From: JANWXD01 sp035575135
GTDB taxonomy: Bacteria > Acidobacteriota > Terriglobia > Bryobacterales > Bryobacteraceae
Length of the DNA stretch: 64,000 bases
Direction: 5' to 3'
Assembly: GCA_035575135.1 (NCBI GenBank)
Contig: DATLYE010000075.1
Coordinates: 25,227 to 89,226 of the forward strand
Shown: piece after piece, positions 49,862 to 58,225 of the stretch
Numbering within the stretch: the first letter of the stretch is position 1
Layout of the letters: each line of letters starts with the position of its first letter
Position numbers and translations under genes: made by a program
The notes under the pieces: generated by a model
What the model was told of the DNA's origin: nothing
Databases searched by the model: none
The model's input: only the letters and a program-made list of their open reading frames with translations

Positions 49862-50690
49862 GGACACGCCGGCGAGGATAAACCAGCCGGATCTTCCGCT
49901 CTACGTGCAACTCCTCCACGCGCACCTCCCGCAGGGTGCCCTGCTCCAGCTCCTGCTCCACGCACATGCGCGGCAGAAACGCCACCCCTTCGTTGCGCTG
50001 CACCAGCTTGCGGATCGTCTCCACCGTGGGCATCTCCACGTCCATGTTCAGGGGCACCTTGTATCGCTGAAATTCACGGAGGACGACCTCGCGGTAGGGC
50101 GAAACAACGTTGTGGGCGATGAACGTCTCCATTCCCAGCTCCGTGATCGAAACCGATTCCCGGCCGGCAAAGCGGTGCCTGGGCGAAACCACAAACGCCA
50201 GATGGTCCGTGTAGATGACCTCACACTCCAGCCGGTCATCCATCGGATCGTAGCTGATCACGCCCAACTCCAGATCCCCGTCAATCAATTGCGACGGGAT
50301 TTTGCTCGACAGACTGCGGCGCACCTGAACGCGCACCTTCGGATACAGGCGCCGGTAGCGCTGGATGTGCTTGAGCAGATAAAGCGTCGTGGACTCGTTG
50401 GCGCCGATGATCAGTCTGCCCGCGGCGTTGTCCCGCAGCTCCGCCAGCGCGTTTTCCATCTCTCGCTGCAAATTCTCGAATCGCCGCGCGTACTCGAAGA
50501 CCACCTGGCCGGCGTCGGTCAGCATCAGCTCCTTACCGGAGCGATCAATCAGCTTCTCGCCCAGTTCGTTCTCCAGCTTCTGTACCGCAAGCGAAACCGC
50601 CGGCTGGGTTCGCGACAACCGCTCCGCGGCTCGCGAGAAGCTTCTTTCGGTCGCAACGGCGTAGAAGACTCGAAGCGCGTGTAGCTCCAT
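49815..50690 (-). CDS. LysR-family transcriptional regulator
   Basis: 291 aa from ATG 50690, where coding character begins. N-terminal winged HTH: LRVFYAVATERSFSRAAERLSRTQPAVSLAVQKLENELGEKLIDR (split), then the effector domain from about 90 (AAGRLIIGANESTTLYLLKHIQRYRRLYPKVRV). Divergent from leuA with a palindrome between, so it probably controls leuABCD and itself, perhaps with 2-isopropylmalate or a related ligand; that ligand is a guess by analogy with LeuO/IlvY-like systems. Confidence 0.9.
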   Translation of the reverse strand: MELHALRVFYAVATERSFSRAAERLSRTQPAVSLAVQKLENELGEKLIDRSGKELMLTDAGQVVFEYARRFENLQREMENALAELRDNAAGRLIIGANESTTLYLLKHIQRYRRLYPKVRVQVRRSLSSKIPSQLIDGDLELGVISYDPMDDRLECEVIYTDHLAFVVSPRHRFAGRESVSITELGMETFIAHNVVSPYREVVLREFQRYKVPLNMDVEMPTVETIRKLVQRNEGVAFLPRMCVEQELEQGTLREVRVEELHVERKIRLVYPRRRVLSHAARAFLEVVQVR

Positions 50691-50723
50691 TTGGCTGGCT
50701 CCACAGATCTCGTATTTGTCTTG

Positions 50724-50752
50724 CTTATAGCATTTTGCCTGCTTATCGTCAA
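50724..50752 (-). promoter_or_regulatory. lysR promoter
   Basis: On the minus strand TTGACG (50747-50752) and TATAAG (50724-50729) with 17 bases between, 34 bases before the lysR ATG. Confidence 0.7.
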
Positions 50753-50760
50753 GCCGATCA

Positions 50761-50780
50761 TTATAAATTTGACAAATTAT
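50761..50780. promoter_or_regulatory. Candidate LysR operator between lysR and leuA
   Basis: TTATAAATTTGACAAATTAT is an AT-rich imperfect palindrome (AATTTG/CAAATT arms), the T-N11-A shape expected of a LysR recognition site, located about 10 bases upstream of the lysR -35 region and before the leuA leader. Confidence 0.6.
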
Positions 50781-50823
50781 TTGCTCCGTGGCACGATGGG
50801 TTCTGTGCCAGCCCGCGGAGCAA
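50781..50823 (+). promoter_or_regulatory. Leader hairpin upstream of leuA
   Basis: TTGCTCCG (50781-50788) pairs with CGGAGCAA (50816-50823), with an inner stem GGCAC/GTGCC. It is 40 bases before leuA. An open frame of 23 codons starts at ATG 50796 and ends in a TGA that overlaps the leuA ATG, but codes no Leu residues, so it is not a classic attenuator. Role unknown. Confidence 0.5.
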
Positions 50824-50863
50824 CAGGCCGCGGGCGGGCGCAGTTTGAGACGCGGACGGCCCC

Positions 50864-52042
50864 ATGACGGATCAGCGGGTTTACATTTTCGATACGACGC
50901 TCCGGGACGGTGAACAGTCGCCCGGGTGCAGCATGACGGTCGAGGAAAAGCTCCGGATGGCGCGGAAGCTGGTGGAGCTGGGCGTGGACATCCTGGAGGC
51001 TGGTTTCCCGATCGCATCCGACGGGGACTTCGAAGCGGTGGATACCATCAGCCGCGAAGTCTCCTCCGTCACGGTGGCGGCGCTGGCGCGAGCCTGTGCG
51101 CTGGACATCGAACGGGCCGTCCGCGCCTTGGACAAGGCCCGCCGGCCGCGACTGCACACCTTCATCGCCACCAGCGACATCCACCTCAAGTACAAGCTCA
51201 AGAAGACCCGCGAGCAGGTACTTGAGGAAGCCGTGAAGGCCGTGGAACTGGCGCGGCGCTACGTGGACGACGTAGAGTTTTCCGCCGAGGACGCCACGCG
51301 CACCGATCCCGACTACCTCGAGGAAGTCTCGCGTGCGGTGGTCGCTGCGGGCGCGCGCACGGTGAATTTGCCGGACACGGTCGGCTATTCCACTCCGGAT
51401 GAGTACGGAGCGCTGATCGGCCGCATGGTGAGGGCTCTGGGGCCTGGCGTCGTGGTCAGCGTGCACTGCCACAACGATCTCGGCCTTGCAACGGCTAATT
51501 CGCTGGCGGCGGTGCAGGCCGGCGCACGGCAGATCGAGTGCACCGTCAACGGCATCGGCGAGCGTGCGGGCAACTGCGCCCTGGAAGAGGTCGTTATGGC
51601 GATGAAGGTGCGCCAGGACCGGCTCCCCTACCAGACCGGGATTGTCACCGAGCAGCTCTATCCGGCCAGCCAGTTGCTTGCCGAACTGATCACCTTCGGC
51701 CCGCAGCCCAACAAGGCCATCGTGGGCCGCAATGCGTTCGCCCACGAGGCAGGCATCCACCAGGACGGCTTCCTGAAGGAACGGACGACGTATGAGATCA
51801 TGGACCCCCGTTCGGTCGGCGTGCCGGAGAGCCGGCTGGTGCTCGGCAAGCACAGCGGCCGCCATGCCCTCCGCGACCGCTGCGAGCACCTGGGCTATTC
51901 GCTGACCCGCGAGGAGCTCGACGAGGTCTACCGTCGCTTCACGGCCCTGGCGGACCGGCGCAAGAAAGGCGTCAGCGACGAGGAGATCCTGAGCCTCCTC
52001 GAGCAGGTGGCGCCGCGCCGTGCGGTGGCAGCCGACGACTGA
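50864..52042 (+). CDS. leuA: 2-Isopropylmalate synthase, short form without allosteric domain
   Basis: 392 aa. The HMGL-like TIM barrel is complete: FDTTLRDGEQSPGCSM, EFSAEDATRTDPDYLEEV, NLPDTVGYSTPDEYGALI, VHCHNDLGLATANSLAAV and NAFAHEAGIHQDGFLKERTTYEIMDP. Full-length enzymes continue to about 510 aa with a leucine-binding regulatory domain, which is missing here: after KHSGRHAL only a linker-length tail remains. A related homocitrate or citramalate synthase is possible, but the leuBCD genes follow immediately. The ribosome site is weak (GGACGG). Confidence 0.88.
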   Translation: MTDQRVYIFDTTLRDGEQSPGCSMTVEEKLRMARKLVELGVDILEAGFPIASDGDFEAVDTISREVSSVTVAALARACALDIERAVRALDKARRPRLHTFIATSDIHLKYKLKKTREQVLEEAVKAVELARRYVDDVEFSAEDATRTDPDYLEEVSRAVVAAGARTVNLPDTVGYSTPDEYGALIGRMVRALGPGVVVSVHCHNDLGLATANSLAAVQAGARQIECTVNGIGERAGNCALEEVVMAMKVRQDRLPYQTGIVTEQLYPASQLLAELITFGPQPNKAIVGRNAFAHEAGIHQDGFLKERTTYEIMDPRSVGVPESRLVLGKHSGRHALRDRCEHLGYSLTREELDEVYRRFTALADRRKKGVSDEEILSLLEQVAPRRAVAADD

Positions 52043-52057
52043 ATCCCGATCCCCGCA

Positions 52058-53140
52058 ATGGAACTGAACGTACTGGTGTTGCCGGGCGACGGCATCGGCG
52101 AAGAAGTGACCTGCGAAGCGGTGCGCGTGCTGGAGCGCGTGACGCAAAAGTTCGGCCACTCCCTTCACCTGCGAGCGGGCTTGCTCGGTGCCGTGGCCAT
52201 CCGCCGCACGGGCGCGCCGCTGCCGGAGGAGACCGTACGCCTGGCCCTCGAGGCGGATGCGACCCTGATGGGCGCCGTGGGAGCACCGGAGTTCGACAAT
52301 GCTCCTCCCTCCCAGCGCCCCGAAGCCGGGCTGCTGGGCATCCGCAAAGCCCTGGGTGTCTTTGCCAACCTCCGGCCGGTCCGCGCCTGGCCGTCGCTCG
52401 TCGAATCTTCGCCGCTCAAGAACCACATCGTGGAGGGCACGGACATGATCATCGTCCGGGAACTGACGGGCGGCATTTACTACGGTCAGCCGCGCGGCAT
52501 TTCGGGCGAAGGCGACCAAACCCGTGCCGTGAACACCATGGTTTACACCCGCGGCGAGATCGAGCGCGTCAGCCGCGTCGCCTTCGAACTGGCCCGCCGC
52601 CGGCGCAAGAAACTGACGAGCGTGGACAAATCCAATGTGCTCGAAAACTCCCAGCTCTGGCGCCGCGTCGTCACCGAAGTCGCCGGCGAGTACCCCGACG
52701 TGGAACTCGAACACCTGCTGGTGGACAACTGCGCCATGCAGTTGATCCTCAACCCGCGGCGGTTTGATGTCCTGCTGACCGAAAACATGTTCGGCGATAT
52801 TCTGAGTGATGAAGGGGCAGTGCTGGCGGGCTCGATCGGGATGCTGCCTTCGGCTTCGATCGGCGAGCGGCGCCCTTCCGGCGCCTGGACGGGGCTCTAC
52901 GAACCGGTGCACGGATCGGCCCCCGACATCGCCGGAGAGGACAGGGCCAATCCTCTCGGAGCCGTTTTGTCGGTGGCGGCTATGCTCGAGTACAGTTTCG
53001 GACTCCAGGAGGAAGCCCGAGCGGTGACCCGCGCCGTCGAGGCCGTGCTCGCTTCAGGCCGCGTGACGGCGGATCTCAAACCGAAAGGGCCGGCTGCCAC
53101 CACCAGCCAGGTCGGCCAGGCTGTCTGCGAGGCGATCTGA
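52058..53140 (+). CDS. leuB: 3-Isopropylmalate dehydrogenase
   Basis: 360 aa, standard length. Motifs: LPGDGIGEEV at the N-terminus, GAVGAPEFDN, ELTGGIYYGQPRG with the active-site Tyr, SVDKSNVLENSQLWRRVV and LLTENMFGDILSDEGAVLAGSIGMLPSASIG. Oxidises and decarboxylates 3-isopropylmalate in leucine synthesis. Starts 15 bases after leuA. Confidence 0.95.
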   Translation: MELNVLVLPGDGIGEEVTCEAVRVLERVTQKFGHSLHLRAGLLGAVAIRRTGAPLPEETVRLALEADATLMGAVGAPEFDNAPPSQRPEAGLLGIRKALGVFANLRPVRAWPSLVESSPLKNHIVEGTDMIIVRELTGGIYYGQPRGISGEGDQTRAVNTMVYTRGEIERVSRVAFELARRRRKKLTSVDKSNVLENSQLWRRVVTEVAGEYPDVELEHLLVDNCAMQLILNPRRFDVLLTENMFGDILSDEGAVLAGSIGMLPSASIGERRPSGAWTGLYEPVHGSAPDIAGEDRANPLGAVLSVAAMLEYSFGLQEEARAVTRAVEAVLASGRVTADLKPKGPAATTSQVGQAVCEAI

Positions 53141-53141
53141 G

Positions 53142-54548
53142 ATGAACCACCCGCGCACCATCATCGAAAAAATCTGGGACGCACACGTCGTAGCTGAGGA
53201 ACCGGGCGCACCGGCGCTGCTGTACATTGATCTGCACCTGGTGCACGAAGTGACCTCTCCGCAGGCCTTCGACGGACTGCGCCGGAGGGGGCTGAAGGTG
53301 CGCCGGCCGGACAAGACGCTTGCCACGGCGGATCACAACGTGCCCACCACCGACCGTTCCCTGCCGATCGCCGATGAAATTTCCGCCCGCCAGGTGGCGC
53401 AGCTCGAGCGCAACTGTGCCGAGTTCGGCATCCCGTGCTACAGCCTGGGCAGCGAGCGGCAGGGCATCGTCCACGTCATCGGGCCGGAGCTCGGGCTCAC
53501 GCAGCCCGGCATGACCATCGTCTGCGGCGACAGTCACACCGCCACGCACGGCGCTCTCGGCGCGCTCGCCTTCGGCATCGGCACCAGCGAGGTCGAGCAC
53601 GTGCTCGCCACCCAGTGCCTGCTCCAGCGCAAGCCCCGGACCTTCCAGGTGCGCGTGGAGGGCGCCCTGCGGCCCGGCGTCACGGCCAAAGACATCATCC
53701 TGGCCCTGATCGCGAAAATCGGCGTGGGCGGCGGCACCGGTTGCGTGTTCGAGTACTGCGGCCCGGCCATCCGCGCGCTTTCGATGGAGGAACGCATGAC
53801 CATTTGCAACATGTCCATCGAGGGCGGCGCGCGGGCCGGTCTGGTGGCGCCCGACGACACTACGTATCAGTACGTTTGCGGCCGCCCGTTTGCGCCGAAG
53901 GGCGCGGCCTGGGAGGCGGCCCTGGAACGATGGAAGCAGCTGCCGACGGATGAAGGCGCCGTCTACGACAAAAGCGTGACGCTCGACGCCAGTGAGCTCG
54001 AACCGATGATCACCTTCGGAACCAACCCCGGTATGGGGATACCGGTCACCGCCCCCGTGCCCGATCCGGCTTCGGCCTCCGATCCACTGGAGCGCGAGTC
54101 TCTGATCAAGGCCCTCCGCTACATGGATCTGCAGCCCGGCAAACCGCTGCTCGGCCATCCGATCAACGTGGTCTTCATCGGCAGCTGCACGAACTCGCGC
54201 ATCACGGACCTGCGCGCCGCCGCCTCGATCCTCAAAGGCCGCAAAGTGCACCCCAACGTGCGCGTCCTCGTCGTCCCCGGCTCCCAGCAGGTCAAACGGC
54301 AGGCCGAAGCCGAAGGCCTCGATGCGATTTTCCGCGCCGCCGGCGCCGAGTGGCGTGAATCCGGCTGCTCGATGTGCATCGCCATGAACGGCGACCAGCT
54401 GCGACCTGGCGAGTACAGCGTCTCGACCAGCAACCGCAACTTCGAAGGGCGGCAAGGAAAAGGCGGGCGCACATTTCTGGCCAGCCCGCTCACCGCGGCT
54501 GCATGCGCCGTCACCGGCGTGGTGACCGACGTCAGGAGTCTGCTATGA
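53142..54548 (+). CDS. leuC: 3-Isopropylmalate dehydratase large subunit
   Basis: 468 aa, aconitase-like. Motifs: VCGDSHTATHGALGALAFGIGTSEVEHVLATQC, the Fe-S cysteines in IGSCTNSRI and ESGCSMCIAMNGD, and the substrate loop SNRNFEGRQGKGGRTFLASP. Isomerises 2- to 3-isopropylmalate with LeuD. One base separates it from leuB. Confidence 0.96.
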   Translation: MNHPRTIIEKIWDAHVVAEEPGAPALLYIDLHLVHEVTSPQAFDGLRRRGLKVRRPDKTLATADHNVPTTDRSLPIADEISARQVAQLERNCAEFGIPCYSLGSERQGIVHVIGPELGLTQPGMTIVCGDSHTATHGALGALAFGIGTSEVEHVLATQCLLQRKPRTFQVRVEGALRPGVTAKDIILALIAKIGVGGGTGCVFEYCGPAIRALSMEERMTICNMSIEGGARAGLVAPDDTTYQYVCGRPFAPKGAAWEAALERWKQLPTDEGAVYDKSVTLDASELEPMITFGTNPGMGIPVTAPVPDPASASDPLERESLIKALRYMDLQPGKPLLGHPINVVFIGSCTNSRITDLRAAASILKGRKVHPNVRVLVVPGSQQVKRQAEAEGLDAIFRAAGAEWRESGCSMCIAMNGDQLRPGEYSVSTSNRNFEGRQGKGGRTFLASPLTAAACAVTGVVTDVRSLL

Positions 54549-55156
54549 CGAGATTCACGCGTCTGGAAAGCCGGCTCGTGCCCCTGCCGGTGGACAACAT
54601 TGATACGGATCAGATCATCCCGGCACGGTTCTTGAAAACGATCTCCAAAGAGGGGCTCGGCGATCAGCTCTTCTATGACTGGCGCTATGACGCCCAGGGG
54701 AACCCCCGACCGGATTTCATCCTCAATCAGCCGCGGGCCAAGGGTGCGGCGATCCTGCTTGCCGGAGATAATTTCGGCTGCGGGAGCTCGCGGGAGCACG
54801 CTCCCTGGGCTCTGCTGCAGTTCGGATTCCGGGCCGTGATCAGCACCTCCTTTGCCGACATCTTCCGGCAGAATGCGCTCAAGAACGCCCTGCTTCCCGT
54901 CGTCGTGCCGCGCGAGGTGCATGCCGAACTCTTTGCTTTGGCCGAGCGCGATCCGGAGGCCAAAGTCGTCATTGACCTGGACAAGCAGGAAGTGATTCTG
55001 CCGGACGGACGTGCGATCGGCTTCCCGATTGACGCCTTCTCGCGCCGCTGTCTGCTCGAAGGACTGGACGAACTCGGCTACATCCTCAAGCACGAGGCGG
55101 CCATCGCCGACTACGAGGCCTCGCACCCGCAGCCTGTCAACACCCTCGCCGGCTGA
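54545..55156 (+). CDS. leuD: 3-Isopropylmalate dehydratase small subunit
   Basis: 203 aa from ATG 54545, which overlaps the leuC stop by ATGA. The swivelling domain carries PLPVDNIDTDQIIPARFL and GDNFGCGSSREHAPWALLQFGFRAVISTSFADIF. Completes the leuABCD operon with no leuE or ilv genes in view. Confidence 0.96.
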   Translation: MTRFTRLESRLVPLPVDNIDTDQIIPARFLKTISKEGLGDQLFYDWRYDAQGNPRPDFILNQPRAKGAAILLAGDNFGCGSSREHAPWALLQFGFRAVISTSFADIFRQNALKNALLPVVVPREVHAELFALAERDPEAKVVIDLDKQEVILPDGRAIGFPIDAFSRRCLLEGLDELGYILKHEAAIADYEASHPQPVNTLAG

Positions 55157-55209
55157 TCCCCCCGGGCCGGCTGCAGGGTCCGGCCGCCGGGCGACATATA
55201 CTCTTGGCT

Positions 55210-56286
55210 ATGCGAGCGTTCCCGGTTGCGGTGCTGGCGCCGCTCGTCGCCGCGGCGCAGATCATGTCCATCGAGGAGTACGAGCCGCGCTCCACGTTGG
55301 TCGTGCCGGCCAACCCGCGCACGCGGGCCAAGTACCCGTTCATTGACGTCCACAGCCACCAGAACGCGCTGATGCCGCCGGAGCGGCTGGACCAGCTGGT
55401 CCGGGACATGGACTCCATCAACCTGCGCGTTCTGGTCAACCTCAGCGGAGGCTCGGGCGAACGGCTGCGCAACGGCGTTCAGAACATGAAAGGGCGCTAC
55501 CCGGGGCGTTTCGTCTTGTTTGCGAACCTCGATTTCCGGGGCTTCGGAGAACCGGACTGGGGGCGGCGCGCCGCCGCGCAGCTCGAGGAGGACGTCAAGA
55601 ACGGAGCCCAGGGGTTGAAGATCTTCAAGAACCTCGGGCTGTCGGTACGGGATACCGCGGGTCAGCGCGTGCCGGTGGACGACCCGCGGCTGGATCCGGT
55701 CTGGGAGACCTGCGCCCGCCTCGGCATTCCGGTTCTGATCCACACCGGCGACCCGTGGCCGTTCTTCCAGCCGATGGACCGCTTCAATGAGCGCTGGCTC
55801 GAACTCAAGCTGCATCCCGGACGCGCCCATCCGCCCGACCGCGCCCCCGCCTGGGAAGCGCTCATGGCCGAGCAGCACCGGCTGTTTGCGAAGCATCCCA
55901 AGACGATCTTCATCAACGCGCACCTCGGCTGGCTCGGCGGCAACCTCGCCGAACTCGGACGCCTCATGGACAAGCTCCCGAACATGTACACCGAAATCGG
56001 CGCGGTGCTGGCCGAGCTGGGCCGCCAGCCGCGCTTTGCCCGGCAGTGGTTCCTTCGCTACCAGGACCGCGTCCTGTTCGGCAAGGACGCCTGGAACCCG
56101 GTCGAATACCACACCTATTTCCGGGTGCTCGAGACGGCCGACGAGTACTTTGATTACTACCGCAAATACCACGCGTTCTGGAAGCTTTACGGCCTGGACC
56201 TTCCCGACGAAGTGCTCAAGAAGGTCTACTACCAGAACGCCCTGCGGATCATCCCGGGAATTTCCGCGGAAGGTTTCCCGAAGTGA
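55210..56286 (+). CDS. Exported amidohydrolase family protein
   Basis: 358 aa from ATG 55210 (TTG 55204 is a possible alternative). Signal peptide AFPVAVLAPLVAAAQ. Amidohydrolase-2 fold: FIDVHSHQNALMP for the first metal ligands, IPVLIHTGDPWPFFQPMD, FINAHLGWLGGNLAEL and VLFGKDAWNP with the catalytic Asp. Members hydrolyse or decarboxylate small ring or ester compounds; many in Bryobacterales are exported and uncharacterised. Ends overlapping a small cyclophilin-like gene. Confidence 0.86.
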   Translation: MRAFPVAVLAPLVAAAQIMSIEEYEPRSTLVVPANPRTRAKYPFIDVHSHQNALMPPERLDQLVRDMDSINLRVLVNLSGGSGERLRNGVQNMKGRYPGRFVLFANLDFRGFGEPDWGRRAAAQLEEDVKNGAQGLKIFKNLGLSVRDTAGQRVPVDDPRLDPVWETCARLGIPVLIHTGDPWPFFQPMDRFNERWLELKLHPGRAHPPDRAPAWEALMAEQHRLFAKHPKTIFINAHLGWLGGNLAELGRLMDKLPNMYTEIGAVLAELGRQPRFARQWFLRYQDRVLFGKDAWNPVEYHTYFRVLETADEYFDYYRKYHAFWKLYGLDLPDEVLKKVYYQNALRIIPGISAEGFPK

Positions 56287-56312
56287 CGGGGAGAGCTGGA
56301 AATCCTGCAGCG

Positions 56313-56678
56313 ATGCGCGTGAAGTTCACGATCGGCTCGCTGTGCGTGGAGTCGGAATGGCGCGATACGGAAACAGCGCGCCGCCTGTTTGCCGCGCTGC
56401 CGATCGAGTCTTCGGGAAGCTACTGGGGCGGCGAATTCTACTTTCCTGTTCCGGTAACGGCGCCTCGGGAACCGGACGCCCAGGAGGTGGTCGAGCCCGG
56501 CACCGTGGCCTACTGGCCGGACGGACACTGTCTGTGCCTGTTCTGGGGACCGACGCCAGCCAGCGAAGGCCGGGAGTGCCGCGCCGCAAGCCCCGTCAAC
56601 GTCGTGGGCCGCGTGCTCGATCCGGACCAACTGGCCGCCCTGAAAGGTCGCAAGGTGCGCGTCGAAAAAGCAGAGTGA
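56313..56678 (+). CDS. Cyclophilin-like fold protein
   Basis: About 121 aa from ATG 56313 (GTG 56283, overlapping the previous stop, is also possible). Strand pattern MRVKFTIGSLCVESEW, ARRLFAALPIESSGSYWGGEFYFPVPV and GTVAYWPDGHCLCLFWGPTP matches the DUF369-like cyclophilin-fold family (TM1367 type), which is probably not a proline isomerase. Role unknown. Confidence 0.78.
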   Translation: MRVKFTIGSLCVESEWRDTETARRLFAALPIESSGSYWGGEFYFPVPVTAPREPDAQEVVEPGTVAYWPDGHCLCLFWGPTPASEGRECRAASPVNVVGRVLDPDQLAALKGRKVRVEKAE

Positions 56679-56684
56679 GCGACT

Positions 56685-58187
56685 TCAGCTCCGCGCCAGA
56701 GCCTCCTCGGCCGCCCGGGCCATCACGCTGCGCGGCGCGCTCTCGCCGGTCCAGATTTCGAACTGGCGCGCCGCCTGCTCCAGGAACATCTCCAGCCCGC
56801 AGATGACTTGCTTGCCCTGGTCCCGAGCCTTGCGGATGAGCAGCGTTTCCGCCGGATTGTAGACCATGTCGAAGACGAGAGCCGCGGGAATGCGGTCCGG
56901 GAAAAAACATTCCTCGGTGTGCGGAAACATGCCGAGCGGCGTCGCGTGGACTAAAACGTCGAACTCGCGCTCCTGGGTTGCGGCTCGATCGAGAGCCTCT
57001 CCGCCGCAGGCGCGCGCGAGGGCCTGTACCCGGGCGGGGGTCCGTCCCGTGACGCTCACCCGCGCGCCGGCATCGGCCAGGGCGAAGGCGGCGCTCCGGG
57101 CGGCGCCCCCGCTGCCGGCCACCAGGACGCTGGCTCCGTGGAGGCGGATCCGCCGCTTGAGCGGCTCCAGCACACCGTCCACATCCGCGTTCGTTCCGCG
57201 CCACCGTCCCGCTTTGCGCCACACCGTGTTTACGGCGCCGATGCGGCGCGCCAGCGGATCCACCGCGTTCAGATAACGCAGGATCCGCTGCTTGTGGGGA
57301 ATGGTCACGCTGAAACCGGCCACGGGCAGCTGTTCAGCCACGGTCATGAAGTCGCGCAGGTGCGCAGGCGCGACGCGGAACGGCAGATACACCGCGTCCA
57401 GACGGCGGACCTGAAAGGCGCGGTTGTGCACCACCGGTGAGAGCGAATGCGCGACGGGGTCGGCGATCACTCCGTACACTCTCGAGGCCCGCGAAAGTTT
57501 CCCCGCCCGGTAGAGCTTGCGGAGCTCGTCGGTCGGGATCTGTCCGGGCGCCGTGCCGTCGCCGCCGTGCGGTGCGGCGTAGGTGAACAGCGCCCCGAAA
57601 GCCGGCCCGAGTACGCGGCTCGGGATCCCGCCCTCCCCCATCGCCAGCGCGATCAGACGCACATCCCGGTGACGGCGCACGAGCGACAGCACGCGCCACC
57701 AGTCGGAAGGCTTCCGGGCTGTGGCGGCGATCTTGTAAGCCGAAGCCGGAATCTTCCGCAGCCGCTCGAGCACGGCTTCCAGAGCGGGCGTGCTCGTGAA
57801 GTTGTGATACGAAACGATCAGCTCCGCCCCGAGGGAGGGGAGCTGTTTCGGCGCCGCGGCCGCGGTTTCAATCTCCACGTCCACAAATCGCGCCCCCGCC
57901 CTGGCCGCCTCTTGGAGAATCTCGAGCTGCTCCGCGACGCTTCCGCGAAACTGCCCGCCGGCTTCGCGGCGCCGGCACGTGGCCACAACCACACACTCCC
58001 CGTGCGCGGCCAGAAATTCGCGGATCGCGCCGGCGCCGGTGCGCGGCTTCTCCAGCAGGTCCAGGCGGAACTCGAAAAACTCCTCGCCCCGCTCCGCCTC
58101 GCGACAGGCCAGCGCCACCAGTTCGCGGGGCGTAGCGGATCCGAGCGCGACGCAGATCGGACTCACACCCGTTACCCGATACGGCAT
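56685..58187 (-). CDS. aroDE: Bifunctional 3-dehydroquinate dehydratase / shikimate 5-dehydrogenase
   Basis: 500 aa. Residues 1-220 are type I dehydroquinase: EFRLDLLEK, VSYHNF with the active His and SAYKIAATARKPSDW with the Schiff-base Lys. Residues 232-500 are shikimate dehydrogenase: VIADPVAHSLSPVVHNRAF, SVTIPHKQRI with the catalytic Lys, NTVWR, GSGGAARSAAFALADAGARVSV and GLEMFLEQAARQFEIWTG. Catalyses two successive chorismate-pathway steps; this fusion is known in plants and several bacteria including Acidobacteria relatives. Confidence 0.94.
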   Translation of the reverse strand: MPYRVTGVSPICVALGSATPRELVALACREAERGEEFFEFRLDLLEKPRTGAGAIREFLAAHGECVVVATCRRREAGGQFRGSVAEQLEILQEAARAGARFVDVEIETAAAAPKQLPSLGAELIVSYHNFTSTPALEAVLERLRKIPASAYKIAATARKPSDWWRVLSLVRRHRDVRLIALAMGEGGIPSRVLGPAFGALFTYAAPHGGDGTAPGQIPTDELRKLYRAGKLSRASRVYGVIADPVAHSLSPVVHNRAFQVRRLDAVYLPFRVAPAHLRDFMTVAEQLPVAGFSVTIPHKQRILRYLNAVDPLARRIGAVNTVWRKAGRWRGTNADVDGVLEPLKRRIRLHGASVLVAGSGGAARSAAFALADAGARVSVTGRTPARVQALARACGGEALDRAATQEREFDVLVHATPLGMFPHTEECFFPDRIPAALVFDMVYNPAETLLIRKARDQGKQVICGLEMFLEQAARQFEIWTGESAPRSVMARAAEEALARS

Positions 58188-58225
58188 GGAGGGAAACGAT
58201 CGTTAGGATACCACGCCGGCGGCGT

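Noticed and set aside
50777..52912. 711-codon minus-strand frame opposite leuA and leuB
   Set aside because: Antisense of conserved genes, no recognisable domain.
53076..54455. 459-codon minus-strand frame opposite leuC
   Set aside because: Antisense shadow; Gly/Arg/His composition.
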